The notes under the pieces: generated by a model
Told to the model about the DNA's origin: nothing
Seen by the model: only the letters and a program-made list of their open reading frames with translations
Database searches by the model: none
In this document: positions 50,769-59,020 of the stretch, piece by piece
How positions within the stretch are numbered: the first letter of the stretch is position 1
Layout: every line of letters begins with the position of its first letter
Assembly: GCF_016863335.1 (NCBI RefSeq)
Contig: NZ_BOOR01000043.1
Location: forward strand, 78,781-142,780
DNA length: 64,000 nt
Direction: 5' to 3'
Source of the DNA: Planotetraspora thailandica
Lineage (GTDB): Bacteria; Actinomycetota; Actinomycetes; Streptosporangiales; Streptosporangiaceae
Translations under genes and position numbers: made by a program

Positions 50769-51634
50769 CCGTCTCAGCCTCTCCTGAAGCTCCGCCCGTG
50801 CTCCGCCGTACGGCATTGCGGCACCTGGCAGGGGTGGACCGGCTGGCCATGGTCGGCGCGGTGCTGCTCGCGCTGATCGTGCTCGCCGCGTTGCTGGCCC
50901 CGCTGATCGCGCCCTATCCGGACGACGGTGGCTCGGCCACCCACCCGCTGGATGCCCTGCTGCCGCCCAGCGGGGCGCACTGGTTCGGCACCGACCAGGT
51001 CGGTCGCGACGTGCTGAGCCGCGTTCTGTACGGCGCGCGCACGTCACTGCTGATCGCGGTCGCCGTGCTCGTCATCTCCGGCGTCGTCGGCGTGGTGCTC
51101 GGCGTGGTCGCCGGATACGCGGGCGGATGGGTGCGCGACGTCATCATGCGCGTCACCGACGTGTTCCTCGCCTTCCCCGCCCTGTTGCTGTCGCTCGCGC
51201 TCGCCGTGGTGCTCCAGCCCAGCGTGACGACCGTCATCGTGTCGATCGCGGTGACCTGGTGGCCGTGGTACACGCGGCTGACCGCCTCCGTCGCCGCCTC
51301 GGTGTCGACCCGCGGCTTCGTCGACGCCGCCCGCTGCCTCGGCGTGCCGGCGCCGGTCATCGCGATAAGGCACGTGCTGCCCAACTCGCTGACCCCGGTG
51401 CTCGTGCAGCTGTCGCTCGACGGCGGCGGGGTCATCCTCACCGCGGCCGCGCTGTCCTATCTGGGCCTGGGCGCCCACGAGCCGACGTCCGAATGGGGCC
51501 TCATGGTGCAGCAGGGCCAGTCGCTGTTCACCACCGACTGGTGGGTGGTGACCTTCCCGGGCCTTGCGATCCTGGTGACGGCCTTCGCCTTCAACGTGCT
51601 CGGCGAAGGGCTGAGGGCGAGGCTGGCCCGATGA
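50765..51634 (+). CDS. ABC transporter permease, DppC type
   Basis: The 289-residue protein has six helices; HWFGTDQVGRDVLSRVLYG and the EAA region AARCLGVPAPVIAIRHVLPN mark the DppC/OppC family. It is the second channel subunit. Both ends overlap neighbours by 4 nt (ATGA), indicating coupled translation. Confidence 0.93.
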   Translation: MTVSASPEAPPVLRRTALRHLAGVDRLAMVGAVLLALIVLAALLAPLIAPYPDDGGSATHPLDALLPPSGAHWFGTDQVGRDVLSRVLYGARTSLLIAVAVLVISGVVGVVLGVVAGYAGGWVRDVIMRVTDVFLAFPALLLSLALAVVLQPSVTTVIVSIAVTWWPWYTRLTASVAASVSTRGFVDAARCLGVPAPVIAIRHVLPNSLTPVLVQLSLDGGGVILTAAALSYLGLGAHEPTSEWGLMVQQGQSLFTTDWWVVTFPGLAILVTAFAFNVLGEGLRARLAR

Positions 51635-52449
51635 TCAAGATCAGGAATCTCGCGGTCCGCATCGGCGACAGGGTGATCGCCTCCGTCCCCGAGCTCGACG
51701 TGACCGCCGGCGAATGCGTGGCCATCGTCGGCGAGAGCGGCTCGGGCAAGACGACGACGCTGCTGGCCACCCTCGGCCTGGTCGAGGGTGCAGCCGTCAC
51801 CGGCGAGATCACCCTCGGCGGCGTCGACGTGCTGGGCGCCTCGCCCGCCGAGCTGATGAGCGTGCGCGGCTCCCGTGCCGCCCTCGTCATGCAGAGCCCC
51901 CAGGCGGCGCTCAACCCCACCATGCGGCTCGGCACGCTGATGCGGCGGGCGCTCGCCCGGCACGGCGTCAAGGGCGACGAGGCGCGCCGCAAGGCCGAGG
52001 ACGCGGTGGCCGCCGTGCTGCTCGACACGGCCATCCTGCGGCGGTATCCGCACCAGGTATCCGGCGGGCAGGCGCAGCGGTTCGCCATCGCCCTGGCCCT
52101 GGCCCTCGGCGCGGAGGTCGTGCTGGCCGACGAGCCGACCAGCGCGCTCGACGTCACCGTGCAGGCGGAGGTCGTCGCCGTGCTGCGCAGGCTGCGCGAC
52201 GAGCGCGGCCTGGCCGTGCTGTTCGTCTCCCACGACCTGGCCCTCGTCTCCACGATCGCCGACCGCGTCGTGGTCATGAAGGAGGGCGCCGTGGTGGAGA
52301 GCGGGACGGCCGCCGACGTCTTCGACCGGCCCCGCGACGCTTACACGCGGGAGCTGATCGCCGCCGTTCCCCGGCTTCCCGAACGTCCCGCCGAGACGGC
52401 CGCGACCCCGCCAGGGGAGGCCGGCCGTACGGGTGAGGAGGAGACATGA
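51631..52449 (+). CDS. ABC transporter ATP-binding protein, DppD type
   Basis: The 272-residue protein has Walker A GESGSGKTTT, Q-loop VMQSPQAALNP, signature VSGGQAQR, Walker B VVLADEPTSALD and the switch His in VSHD. It powers the importer together with the next ATPase. The C-terminal tail is short, without the usual Cys motif, which is found on the partner. Confidence 0.93.
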   Translation: MIKIRNLAVRIGDRVIASVPELDVTAGECVAIVGESGSGKTTTLLATLGLVEGAAVTGEITLGGVDVLGASPAELMSVRGSRAALVMQSPQAALNPTMRLGTLMRRALARHGVKGDEARRKAEDAVAAVLLDTAILRRYPHQVSGGQAQRFAIALALALGAEVVLADEPTSALDVTVQAEVVAVLRRLRDERGLAVLFVSHDLALVSTIADRVVVMKEGAVVESGTAADVFDRPRDAYTRELIAAVPRLPERPAETAATPPGEAGRTGEEET

Positions 52450-53420
52450 GCGAGCCCGTCGTCCTGGGCGCCGAGGCGGTCACGCTGGCCTACGGGTCCA
52501 CCGCCGTGGTCCACGACGTCACCCTGTCGGTCGGCGAGGGAGGCACCGGCCTCATCGGCGAGAGCGGGTCGGGCAAGACCACCCTCGCCCGCGCACTGCT
52601 GGGGCTGCTGCGCCCGCGCTCCGGCGCCGTCAGGTACGGCCCCCGCGGCTCGGACACCGCCGACCTGGCGTCGCTCGACCGCAAGGGGTGGGCGCGCTTC
52701 CGCGGCGACGTGCAGCCGGTCTTCCAGGACGGCAGCGAGGCGCTCGATCCCCGCATGACGGTGGAGGCGTCCATCGGCGAGGCCCTGACCACGCACCACC
52801 GCATGGCCGGGAACGCCAGGCGGGAACGGGTGACCGCGCTCCTCGAGGACGTCGGGCTGGAACCCGCCCTCGCCTCGCGCAGGCCGCACCAGATGTCGGG
52901 CGGCCAGCGGCAGCGCGTCGCGATCGCCCGGGCCCTGGCCGTCGAACCCCGCCTGCTGGTGCTGGACGAACCGACCAGCGCGCTCGACGTCACCGTGCAG
53001 GCGAGGATCCTCGACCTGCTGGAGCGCCTGGCGGGCGAGCACGGTCTCGGCTATCTCCTCATCACGCACAACCTCGGCGTCGTCGACCGGCTCTGCCGTA
53101 CGTCTCATGTGATGTTCGCGGGCCGCGTCGTCGAGTCGGGCCCGACGACCGAGCTGCTGACCCGTCCCGCCCACCCGTACACGCTGGCGCTGCGCGACGC
53201 CGTGCCGCGTCTGGGCGGGGAGCCGCCGCGGCCTTCGGGGCGGACGGAGGCGGTGCCCGCCGAGACGGGCTGCCCGTTCCGGCTGCGCTGCCCGCTGGCG
53301 GTCGACGCCTGCCGCGAGGAGGCGCCCGTGGCACGTGACCTGCGGGGGCGCATGGTGGCATGTCATCGCGCCGAGGACGTGCTGGCCGCGAATGAGGTCC
53401 CCCATGCACCACGTCAGTGA
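52446..53420 (+). CDS. ABC transporter ATP-binding protein, DppF type
   Basis: The 324-residue protein has Walker A GESGSGKTT, signature MSGGQRQR, Walker B LLVLDEPTSALD and an oligopeptide-transporter C-terminal motif with Cys (GCPFRLRCPLAVDACREEAP). The tail is expected to bind an iron-sulfur cluster in some relatives. The start overlaps the previous stop by 4 nt; the 3' end overlaps the regulator by 17 nt. Confidence 0.93.
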   Translation: MSEPVVLGAEAVTLAYGSTAVVHDVTLSVGEGGTGLIGESGSGKTTLARALLGLLRPRSGAVRYGPRGSDTADLASLDRKGWARFRGDVQPVFQDGSEALDPRMTVEASIGEALTTHHRMAGNARRERVTALLEDVGLEPALASRRPHQMSGGQRQRVAIARALAVEPRLLVLDEPTSALDVTVQARILDLLERLAGEHGLGYLLITHNLGVVDRLCRTSHVMFAGRVVESGPTTELLTRPAHPYTLALRDAVPRLGGEPPRPSGRTEAVPAETGCPFRLRCPLAVDACREEAPVARDLRGRMVACHRAEDVLAANEVPHAPRQ

Positions 53421-54813
53421 CCTGCTGAGAACTCCCGCGGGCCGGCGCCTCACCCTGGTCGCCGGCCCGTGGGATGCCCGGCCGGTGGAGAGCGTCGTCC
53501 TCGTCGACGAGATGCGCGAGCTGGAGTCGGCGTCGCGCGGCGCCATCGCCATCATGTCGCGTCACGCCATGCACGGCGCCGGGGTGCTGGAGGCGCTCAC
53601 CGTGGCCGGCCGCAGGGAGGTCGCCGCGATCGTGCTTCCCGGGCCGTCCGGCACCTCGCCGGACATCGTCTCCCTGGCCCGCCGGGCGAAGGTGGCCCTG
53701 CTGGCGGGAGCCTCCGACCAGCCTCTGTCGGAGACCGTGCTCGGGCTCAGCGCCGTGCTGCGCGCCGATCCCAGCCTGCTGCTGCGCCGTACGCGTGAGG
53801 CGATCGACGGCCTCGGCGCGATCGAGGGCGCGGGTGAAGACGACATCCTCCGGGCGGCGTCGGGCGCGATCGGCGTGCGGTACGGCGTGGCCGATGTTGC
53901 GGGCCCGTCGGCGAACTCCGCCGTGATCCGGGTCGACGGCCGTCCCGACGGCTACGTGTGCTGGGACGGTCAGGACCCGGCGGCCGCGATCGTCGCGGGT
54001 GTCGTCGCCACCACCCTCGGCCGCGTGCGCGCCTCCGCGCGGGCCGCCGAGCGGGCGCGCGAGCTCGCCGTGCTCACCCTGCTGCGCGCGAACGCGAAAG
54101 AGCTGCGCCCGGCCGCCAGGCGCGCCCGCCACGAGGGAGTGCCCGTCGAGGGCTGGCACACCGCCGTCTTCGTGCACGACCCGGTCGTATCGCAGGCCGG
54201 CGATGTCGTGCTGCGCCAGGTGCGCACGGCGGCCGCCGCCGCGACCCCCCGCGACGACCTCGCGGGCCCGCCCGTCGTCACACGCTGGCAGGACGGCATC
54301 CTGGTCGTCTTCACCGCCGACGAGCGGGACGTCCGGGCGCACGCCGGGCCGCCGAGGCTGACCGCCGGTGTCGGAACATGCCAGCCGGGCCCGGAGGGGC
54401 TCCGCCGTACGGCGGCGCAGGCCAGAGCGGCGGCACGGCGGGCGGCGCCGGGGGAGACCGCACGTTTCGACGACCTGGGGGTGTACGCGATCCTCGCCGA
54501 GCTGGGCGGCAGCGACAGCGCCCTGGTCGCCGCCCGGGACATGCTGGCCCCCCTCGACGGTCTGGGCGCGCTCGCGGCCCACGCCGTGCCCACGCTGAAG
54601 GCCTACCTGGACAGCTGGGGGTCGCGCACGCGCGCCGCCGAGCTGCTCAACCTCCACCCCAATGCGGTCGCCCACCGCATCAGGCGCATCACCGAGGCAC
54701 TCGGCGCCGACCTGTCGGACGCGCAGACCAGGTTCGCCCTGCACGTGGCCTGCCACGTCGTGCTCGACCGCGAGTGTCTCCCGGGGACAACGGAGGCCGT
54801 CTCGTCGTTGTGA
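53404..54813 (+). CDS. PucR/CdaR-type transcriptional regulator
   Basis: The 469-residue protein has an N-terminal PucR-like sensor part, a middle GGDEF-like domain and a C-terminal HTH_30: LKAYLDSWGSRTRAAELLN then HPNAVAHRIRRI. PucR-type regulators control purine, hydantoin and amino-acid catabolism. I start at the ATG at 53404, with GAGGT six bases upstream. As the last gene of the transporter operon and directly before hyuA/hyuB, it probably controls both. Confidence 0.88.
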   Translation: MHHVSDLLRTPAGRRLTLVAGPWDARPVESVVLVDEMRELESASRGAIAIMSRHAMHGAGVLEALTVAGRREVAAIVLPGPSGTSPDIVSLARRAKVALLAGASDQPLSETVLGLSAVLRADPSLLLRRTREAIDGLGAIEGAGEDDILRAASGAIGVRYGVADVAGPSANSAVIRVDGRPDGYVCWDGQDPAAAIVAGVVATTLGRVRASARAAERARELAVLTLLRANAKELRPAARRARHEGVPVEGWHTAVFVHDPVVSQAGDVVLRQVRTAAAAATPRDDLAGPPVVTRWQDGILVVFTADERDVRAHAGPPRLTAGVGTCQPGPEGLRRTAAQARAAARRAAPGETARFDDLGVYAILAELGGSDSALVAARDMLAPLDGLGALAAHAVPTLKAYLDSWGSRTRAAELLNLHPNAVAHRIRRITEALGADLSDAQTRFALHVACHVVLDRECLPGTTEAVSSL

Positions 54814-54856
54814 GGCCACATCGACGCGGCCACGCCGGGGTTTTACGTTGCCTGGC

Positions 54857-56860
54857 ATGGCAACGGTCATCGGAGTGGACGTCGGTGGCACCTTCACCGA
54901 CCTGGTCCTGCACGACGCGGCGACAGGCGAGATCAGAGTAGCCAAGCAGCCCACCACGCCCTCGGCCCCCGAGCTCGGTGTGCTGGCGGCGGTGGACGCG
55001 GCGGTGCCTCCCGATCTGCTCGCCCGGTGCGGCCACTTCGTGCACGGCACCACCGTCGGGCTGAACGCGCTGCTGGAGCGGCGCGGCGCCAAGGTGGGCC
55101 TCATCACCACAGCAGGGTTCCGCGACGTGCTGGAGATCCGGCGCGGCGACCGCGACGACCCCTATGACCTGTTCTGGACGCCGCCGGACCCGCTCGTGCC
55201 GCGACGGCTGCGGGCCGAGGTCGCCGAGCGGGTCGCCGCCGACGGGTCCGTCGTGCGCGAGCTCGACCCCGAGGGCGTACGGCAGGCCGCCCGGCTGTTC
55301 GCCGCCGAAGGCGTCGACGCCGTCGCGATCGTCCTGATGAACTCCTACGCCAACCCCGAGCACGAGGTGCTGGCGGGCGAGGTGCTCCGCGACGCCGGGT
55401 TCGGCGGCCCGATCTCCCTGTCCCACGACGTGTCGGGCGAATACCGCGAATACGAGCGGACCTGCACCACGGTCGTGGACGCGTTCGTGCGCCATCGCAT
55501 GGGCCCCTACCTGCACAACCTCGAACGCGAGCTGCGCGGGCGCGGCTTCGCCGGGGAACTGCTCGTCACCCGCTCGGGAGGCGGCGCGCTGACCCTGGCA
55601 GAGGCGGCGGCCCGGCCGTTCGAGACCATCCTGTCGGGCCCCGTCGCCGGGGCCGTCGCGACAGCGCGACTCGCCGCGGCGCTCGGGCTCCACACGGCCG
55701 TCGCCGCGGACGTCGGCGGCACCAGCTTCGACACGGCGCTGATCGAGGACGGCAGGCTTCCGCTGCTGTTCCAGGGAGAGGTCGTCGGACTGCCGTTGCA
55801 GAGCCCCTGGGTCGACGTGCGGTCGGTCGGGGCGGGCGGCGGATCGGTGGCCTACGCCGACTCCGGCGGCCTCCTGCGGGTCGGCCCGCGCAGTGCCGGA
55901 GCCGACCCCGGCCCCGCCGGCTACATGCGCGGCGGAACCGAGCCCACGGTCACCGACGCCGCCTTGCACCTCGGCATGATCCCGCCGGGCCACATCTCCG
56001 GGGGCATCTCCCTTTCCCCGGAGAAGGCCGCCGAGGTGCTCGCCCCGCTGGCCGGGCCGACCGGCATCGACGGCGCCGACGGCGTCGCTGAAGGCGTCAT
56101 CAGGATCGCCACGGCCAACATGGCCCAGGCCGTGCGCGGCGTCACGGTGGAACGCGGCGTGGATCCGCGCGGCGCCGCCATCGTGGCCTTCGGCGGCGCA
56201 GGGCCGCTGTTCGGGTGCCTGCTGGCGAGCGAACTCGACGTCGACACGGTCGTGGTGCCGCCCAACGCGGGCAACTTCTCCGCCGTCGGGCTCGTTCAGG
56301 CCGACATCGTGCGCTCGGCCGCCCGCACGATGGTCCGCCCGCTCGACGAGGAGGCGCTTCCGGCCATCGAACAGCTCGCCGGGTCGTTGTTCGAGCGTCT
56401 GGCCGAGGCGGGAGCCGTACGCGAGCTGGACCTGGACCTGCGCCACCGCGGTCAGGAGCACACGCTGACCGTGCCGGTGCGGCTGGGCGAGGACGACGTC
56501 GCCGCCATCGCCGACCGCTTTTCCGCGGCCTACCACCGCACGTTCGGCCACCAGCTGCCCGACCCGCTGGAGGTGGTGACCGTACGGGCCACCACGCGGG
56601 TGGTGCTCGACAGCGAGCGTCCGCTGGTGCCCGCGCCGCCGTCGGGACCGGCCGCCGGCGGCACCACACGGGTCTGGTCGTTCAGCGGGCGTGCTTGGAC
56701 GCAGGCACAGGTGGTGCAGAGGGAGAGTTTCATCGGCCCGGTCGAGGGCCCCCTCCTGGTGGTGGAACCGACCGCCACCACCTATGTGGACGCGGGCTTC
56801 ACCGCGGAGGCCCACCCCAGCGGCTGTCTGCTGATCTCACGAAAGGACGGCGAGCGATGA
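54857..56860 (+). CDS. hyuA: Hydantoinase/oxoprolinase subunit A
   Basis: The 667-residue protein is a full-length HyuA: GVDVGGTFTDLVLHD at the start, FVHGTTVGLNALLERRGAKVG, and ADVGGTSFDTALIEDG in the middle, with a C-terminal domain of about 170 residues. With HyuB it should perform ATP-dependent opening of 5-oxoproline, hydantoin, acetophenone or a related carbonyl; which one cannot be read from the sequence. TACGTT ends 7 nt before the ATG, suggesting a leaderless transcript and its own promoter. The stop overlaps hyuB. Confidence 0.9.
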   Translation: MATVIGVDVGGTFTDLVLHDAATGEIRVAKQPTTPSAPELGVLAAVDAAVPPDLLARCGHFVHGTTVGLNALLERRGAKVGLITTAGFRDVLEIRRGDRDDPYDLFWTPPDPLVPRRLRAEVAERVAADGSVVRELDPEGVRQAARLFAAEGVDAVAIVLMNSYANPEHEVLAGEVLRDAGFGGPISLSHDVSGEYREYERTCTTVVDAFVRHRMGPYLHNLERELRGRGFAGELLVTRSGGGALTLAEAAARPFETILSGPVAGAVATARLAAALGLHTAVAADVGGTSFDTALIEDGRLPLLFQGEVVGLPLQSPWVDVRSVGAGGGSVAYADSGGLLRVGPRSAGADPGPAGYMRGGTEPTVTDAALHLGMIPPGHISGGISLSPEKAAEVLAPLAGPTGIDGADGVAEGVIRIATANMAQAVRGVTVERGVDPRGAAIVAFGGAGPLFGCLLASELDVDTVVVPPNAGNFSAVGLVQADIVRSAARTMVRPLDEEALPAIEQLAGSLFERLAEAGAVRELDLDLRHRGQEHTLTVPVRLGEDDVAAIADRFSAAYHRTFGHQLPDPLEVVTVRATTRVVLDSERPLVPAPPSGPAAGGTTRVWSFSGRAWTQAQVVQRESFIGPVEGPLLVVEPTATTYVDAGFTAEAHPSGCLLISRKDGER

Positions 56861-58575
56861 CGGACATCGTCCGCACCCGCTACACCGAGGCGCACCCCGG
56901 GCTCGGCGACGGCGCCGACCCGGTCACCACGGAGATCATCCGGCAGGGGCTCAACGCCGCAGCCGACCAGATGAAGCAGTCCCTCATCCGCACCGCGTTC
57001 TCGCCGATCATCTACGAGGCGCTGGACTTCGCCGTCGCCTTCTACGATGCCGACCTGTGCATGCTGGCCCAGGCCCCTACGCTGCCGGCGTTCATGGGCA
57101 CGCTCGGCTTCTGCGTGCAGGAGGCGGTGGACGGCGTCGGCGGGCCTGGCGCGATCAACCCCGGCGACGTGATCCTCTACAACGACCCGTACGGCACCGG
57201 CTCGCACCCGCAGGACGCCGCGATGGTCGTGCCCGTCTTCGTCGAGGAGGGGGAGGCCCTCGTCGGCTACGCGGTCATCAAGGCCCACTGGCTCGACATC
57301 GGCGGCAAGGACCCGTACTGCACCGACACGGTGGACGTGCACCAGGAAGGCACGATCTTCCCCGGCGTGAAGCTGTACGACGCCGGGCGCCTGGTGAGCG
57401 ACGTCTACCGGATGATCCTGGCCAACAGCCGCATGCCCGAAATGGTCATCGGTGACATCAACGCCATGGTCGCCGGGGCGCGGACGGGCGCGGAGGCGCT
57501 CACCGCGCTGGTGCGCCGCTACGGAATCGACACCTTCCGCCGCTGTGTCGCCCGTATGTACGGCCATGGCGAGGCGCTGGTGCGCAGCTGGTTCGAGCGG
57601 CTGCCCGACGGCGTCTACACGGCCAAGAGCGTGATCGACTCCGACGGCGTCAACGGCCGGCCGATCCCGTTCGGCGTCAAGGTCACCGTCTCCGGCTCGT
57701 CGGTGACCGTGGACCTCACCGACTGCCCCGACCAGGTGGGCGGGCCCGTCAACTGCCCGCTGCCCTCGACCGTGGCGGCCGTGCGCATCGCCGTGGCCTT
57801 CCTCGCGGGCGCGGGAGAGCAGCCCAACGAGGGCCACTTCCGCCCGCTCGAACTGGTCACCAGGCGCGGCTCCCTCTTCCACCCCGTACGGCCGGCCCCG
57901 TGCTTCATGTACGGCATCCCCTCCGACCACGCCATCGAGCTCATCATCAGGGCACTGGCGGAGGCCGTGCCGGGCTCGGTGCCCGCCGCGAGCGGTGGAG
58001 ACATCAACGCCCTGGTGTGGTGGGGAAACCGGGAGGCCACAGGCGAACCGTGGGCCGACGGGGCGCCGCACCCGGTCGGGCAGGGCGGGTCTCCCGTCTC
58101 CGACGGCGCGAGCGCGCTGATGTACATCTCCGAGTCGGCCACCCGGCTGACCCCCGCCGAGGTGTGGGAGGCGCGCAACCCCTGGCGGATCGAGCGGCTC
58201 GCCCTGGCGGAGGACTCGGGCGGCCCCGGCCGGCACAGAGGCGGCCTCGGGCTCGACCTGTCCTTCCGCGTGCTGGAAGACCAGTACCTGACCTCCGCGC
58301 TGGCCAGGACGGCCCTCGAACCGTGGGGCCTGTCAGGCGGGTTGCCGGGCCGGCCCAACCGGCTCACCGTCGAATACCCCGACGGACGGGAGGAGGACTT
58401 CTCGCTGAAGACGCGGATCTTCCTGCCCAAGGGCGCTCTGGTCCATCTGCGCACCGGCTCCGGCGGAGGGTACGGCCCGCCGTCCGAGCGGGACCCCGAG
58501 GCCGTGCACGCCGACCTGCGGGAGGGCTACGTCACCCTGGAACACGCGCAGCGGCACTACCCGCACGCCTTCTGA
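56857..58575 (+). CDS. hyuB: Hydantoinase/oxoprolinase subunit B
   Basis: The 572-residue protein is HyuB: DPVTTEIIRQGLNAAADQMK at the start, SPIIYEALDFAVAFYD, YNDPYGTGSHPQD with metal-binding residues, KAHWLDIGG, and a Gly-rich end (GSGGGYGPP). It is the catalytic partner of HyuA. ATGA overlap with hyuA shows coupled translation. A terminator follows at 58587. Confidence 0.9.
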   Translation: MTDIVRTRYTEAHPGLGDGADPVTTEIIRQGLNAAADQMKQSLIRTAFSPIIYEALDFAVAFYDADLCMLAQAPTLPAFMGTLGFCVQEAVDGVGGPGAINPGDVILYNDPYGTGSHPQDAAMVVPVFVEEGEALVGYAVIKAHWLDIGGKDPYCTDTVDVHQEGTIFPGVKLYDAGRLVSDVYRMILANSRMPEMVIGDINAMVAGARTGAEALTALVRRYGIDTFRRCVARMYGHGEALVRSWFERLPDGVYTAKSVIDSDGVNGRPIPFGVKVTVSGSSVTVDLTDCPDQVGGPVNCPLPSTVAAVRIAVAFLAGAGEQPNEGHFRPLELVTRRGSLFHPVRPAPCFMYGIPSDHAIELIIRALAEAVPGSVPAASGGDINALVWWGNREATGEPWADGAPHPVGQGGSPVSDGASALMYISESATRLTPAEVWEARNPWRIERLALAEDSGGPGRHRGGLGLDLSFRVLEDQYLTSALARTALEPWGLSGGLPGRPNRLTVEYPDGREEDFSLKTRIFLPKGALVHLRTGSGGGYGPPSERDPEAVHADLREGYVTLEHAQRHYPHAF

Positions 58576-58586
58576 CCCCCGTCCTC

Positions 58587-58613
58587 GGGGCGCCCTCGGA
58601 CGGGGGGCGCCCC
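58587..58613 (+). terminator. Terminator after hyuB
   Basis: GGGGCGCC (58587-58594) and GGCGCCCC (58606-58613) form an 8-bp stem 11 nt after the stop. Confidence 0.55.
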
Positions 58614-58648
58614 GGCGGCGCTCAGGAGCTCTGCGCGGCGCGGGAGGG

Positions 58649-59020
58649 TCAGAGGGCGCGCAGCCCGCTGATCACCTCGGTGAGGATGCTCGCGCTCGGC
58701 AGCTGGGACACGTTCGCGGGCGGGCGCACCTGCACGAGCCCCTGTTCGTGGAGGTCGCCCACCAGCACCCGCACGACGCCCAGAGGGAGGTCGATCGCCG
58801 CGGCGATGTCGGCCAGGGGAGTCGCACGCGCGCAGAGGCTCAGGATCATCCACTGCTCGGGACCGAGACTGACCGGGGTCGGGCCGCCCGTGGCGGTCAC
58901 GATGGCCACCAGGTCGATCGCCTTGTTCGAGGGCAGCACCCTGCCGCGGGTCAGCGCGTACGCCGGGACGACCGGTCCGGCTTCCTCGTCCAGCCACTGG
59001 TCGTGCGTGCGCTCGGTCAT
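58649..59020 (-). CDS. DUF742 conservon protein (CvnC-like)
   Basis: The 123-residue protein is a DUF742 winged-helix-type member of actinobacterial conservons: PAYALTRGR near the start, SLGPEQWMILSLC, and PLGVVRVLVGDLHEQGLV. In full conservons it acts with a kinase-like protein, a roadblock protein and a small GTPase. Here the ATG overlaps the kinase stop, and neither the roadblock nor the GTPase gene is present. It may work with partners encoded elsewhere. Confidence 0.87.
   Translation of the reverse strand: MTERTHDQWLDEEAGPVVPAYALTRGRVLPSNKAIDLVAIVTATGGPTPVSLGPEQWMILSLCARATPLADIAAAIDLPLGVVRVLVGDLHEQGLVQVRPPANVSQLPSASILTEVISGLRAL

Noticed and set aside
48036..51047. Antisense frame of about 1000 codons opposite the ABC transporter genes
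   Set aside because: Same shadow effect; the plus strand carries well-defined transporter genes with coupled starts and stops.
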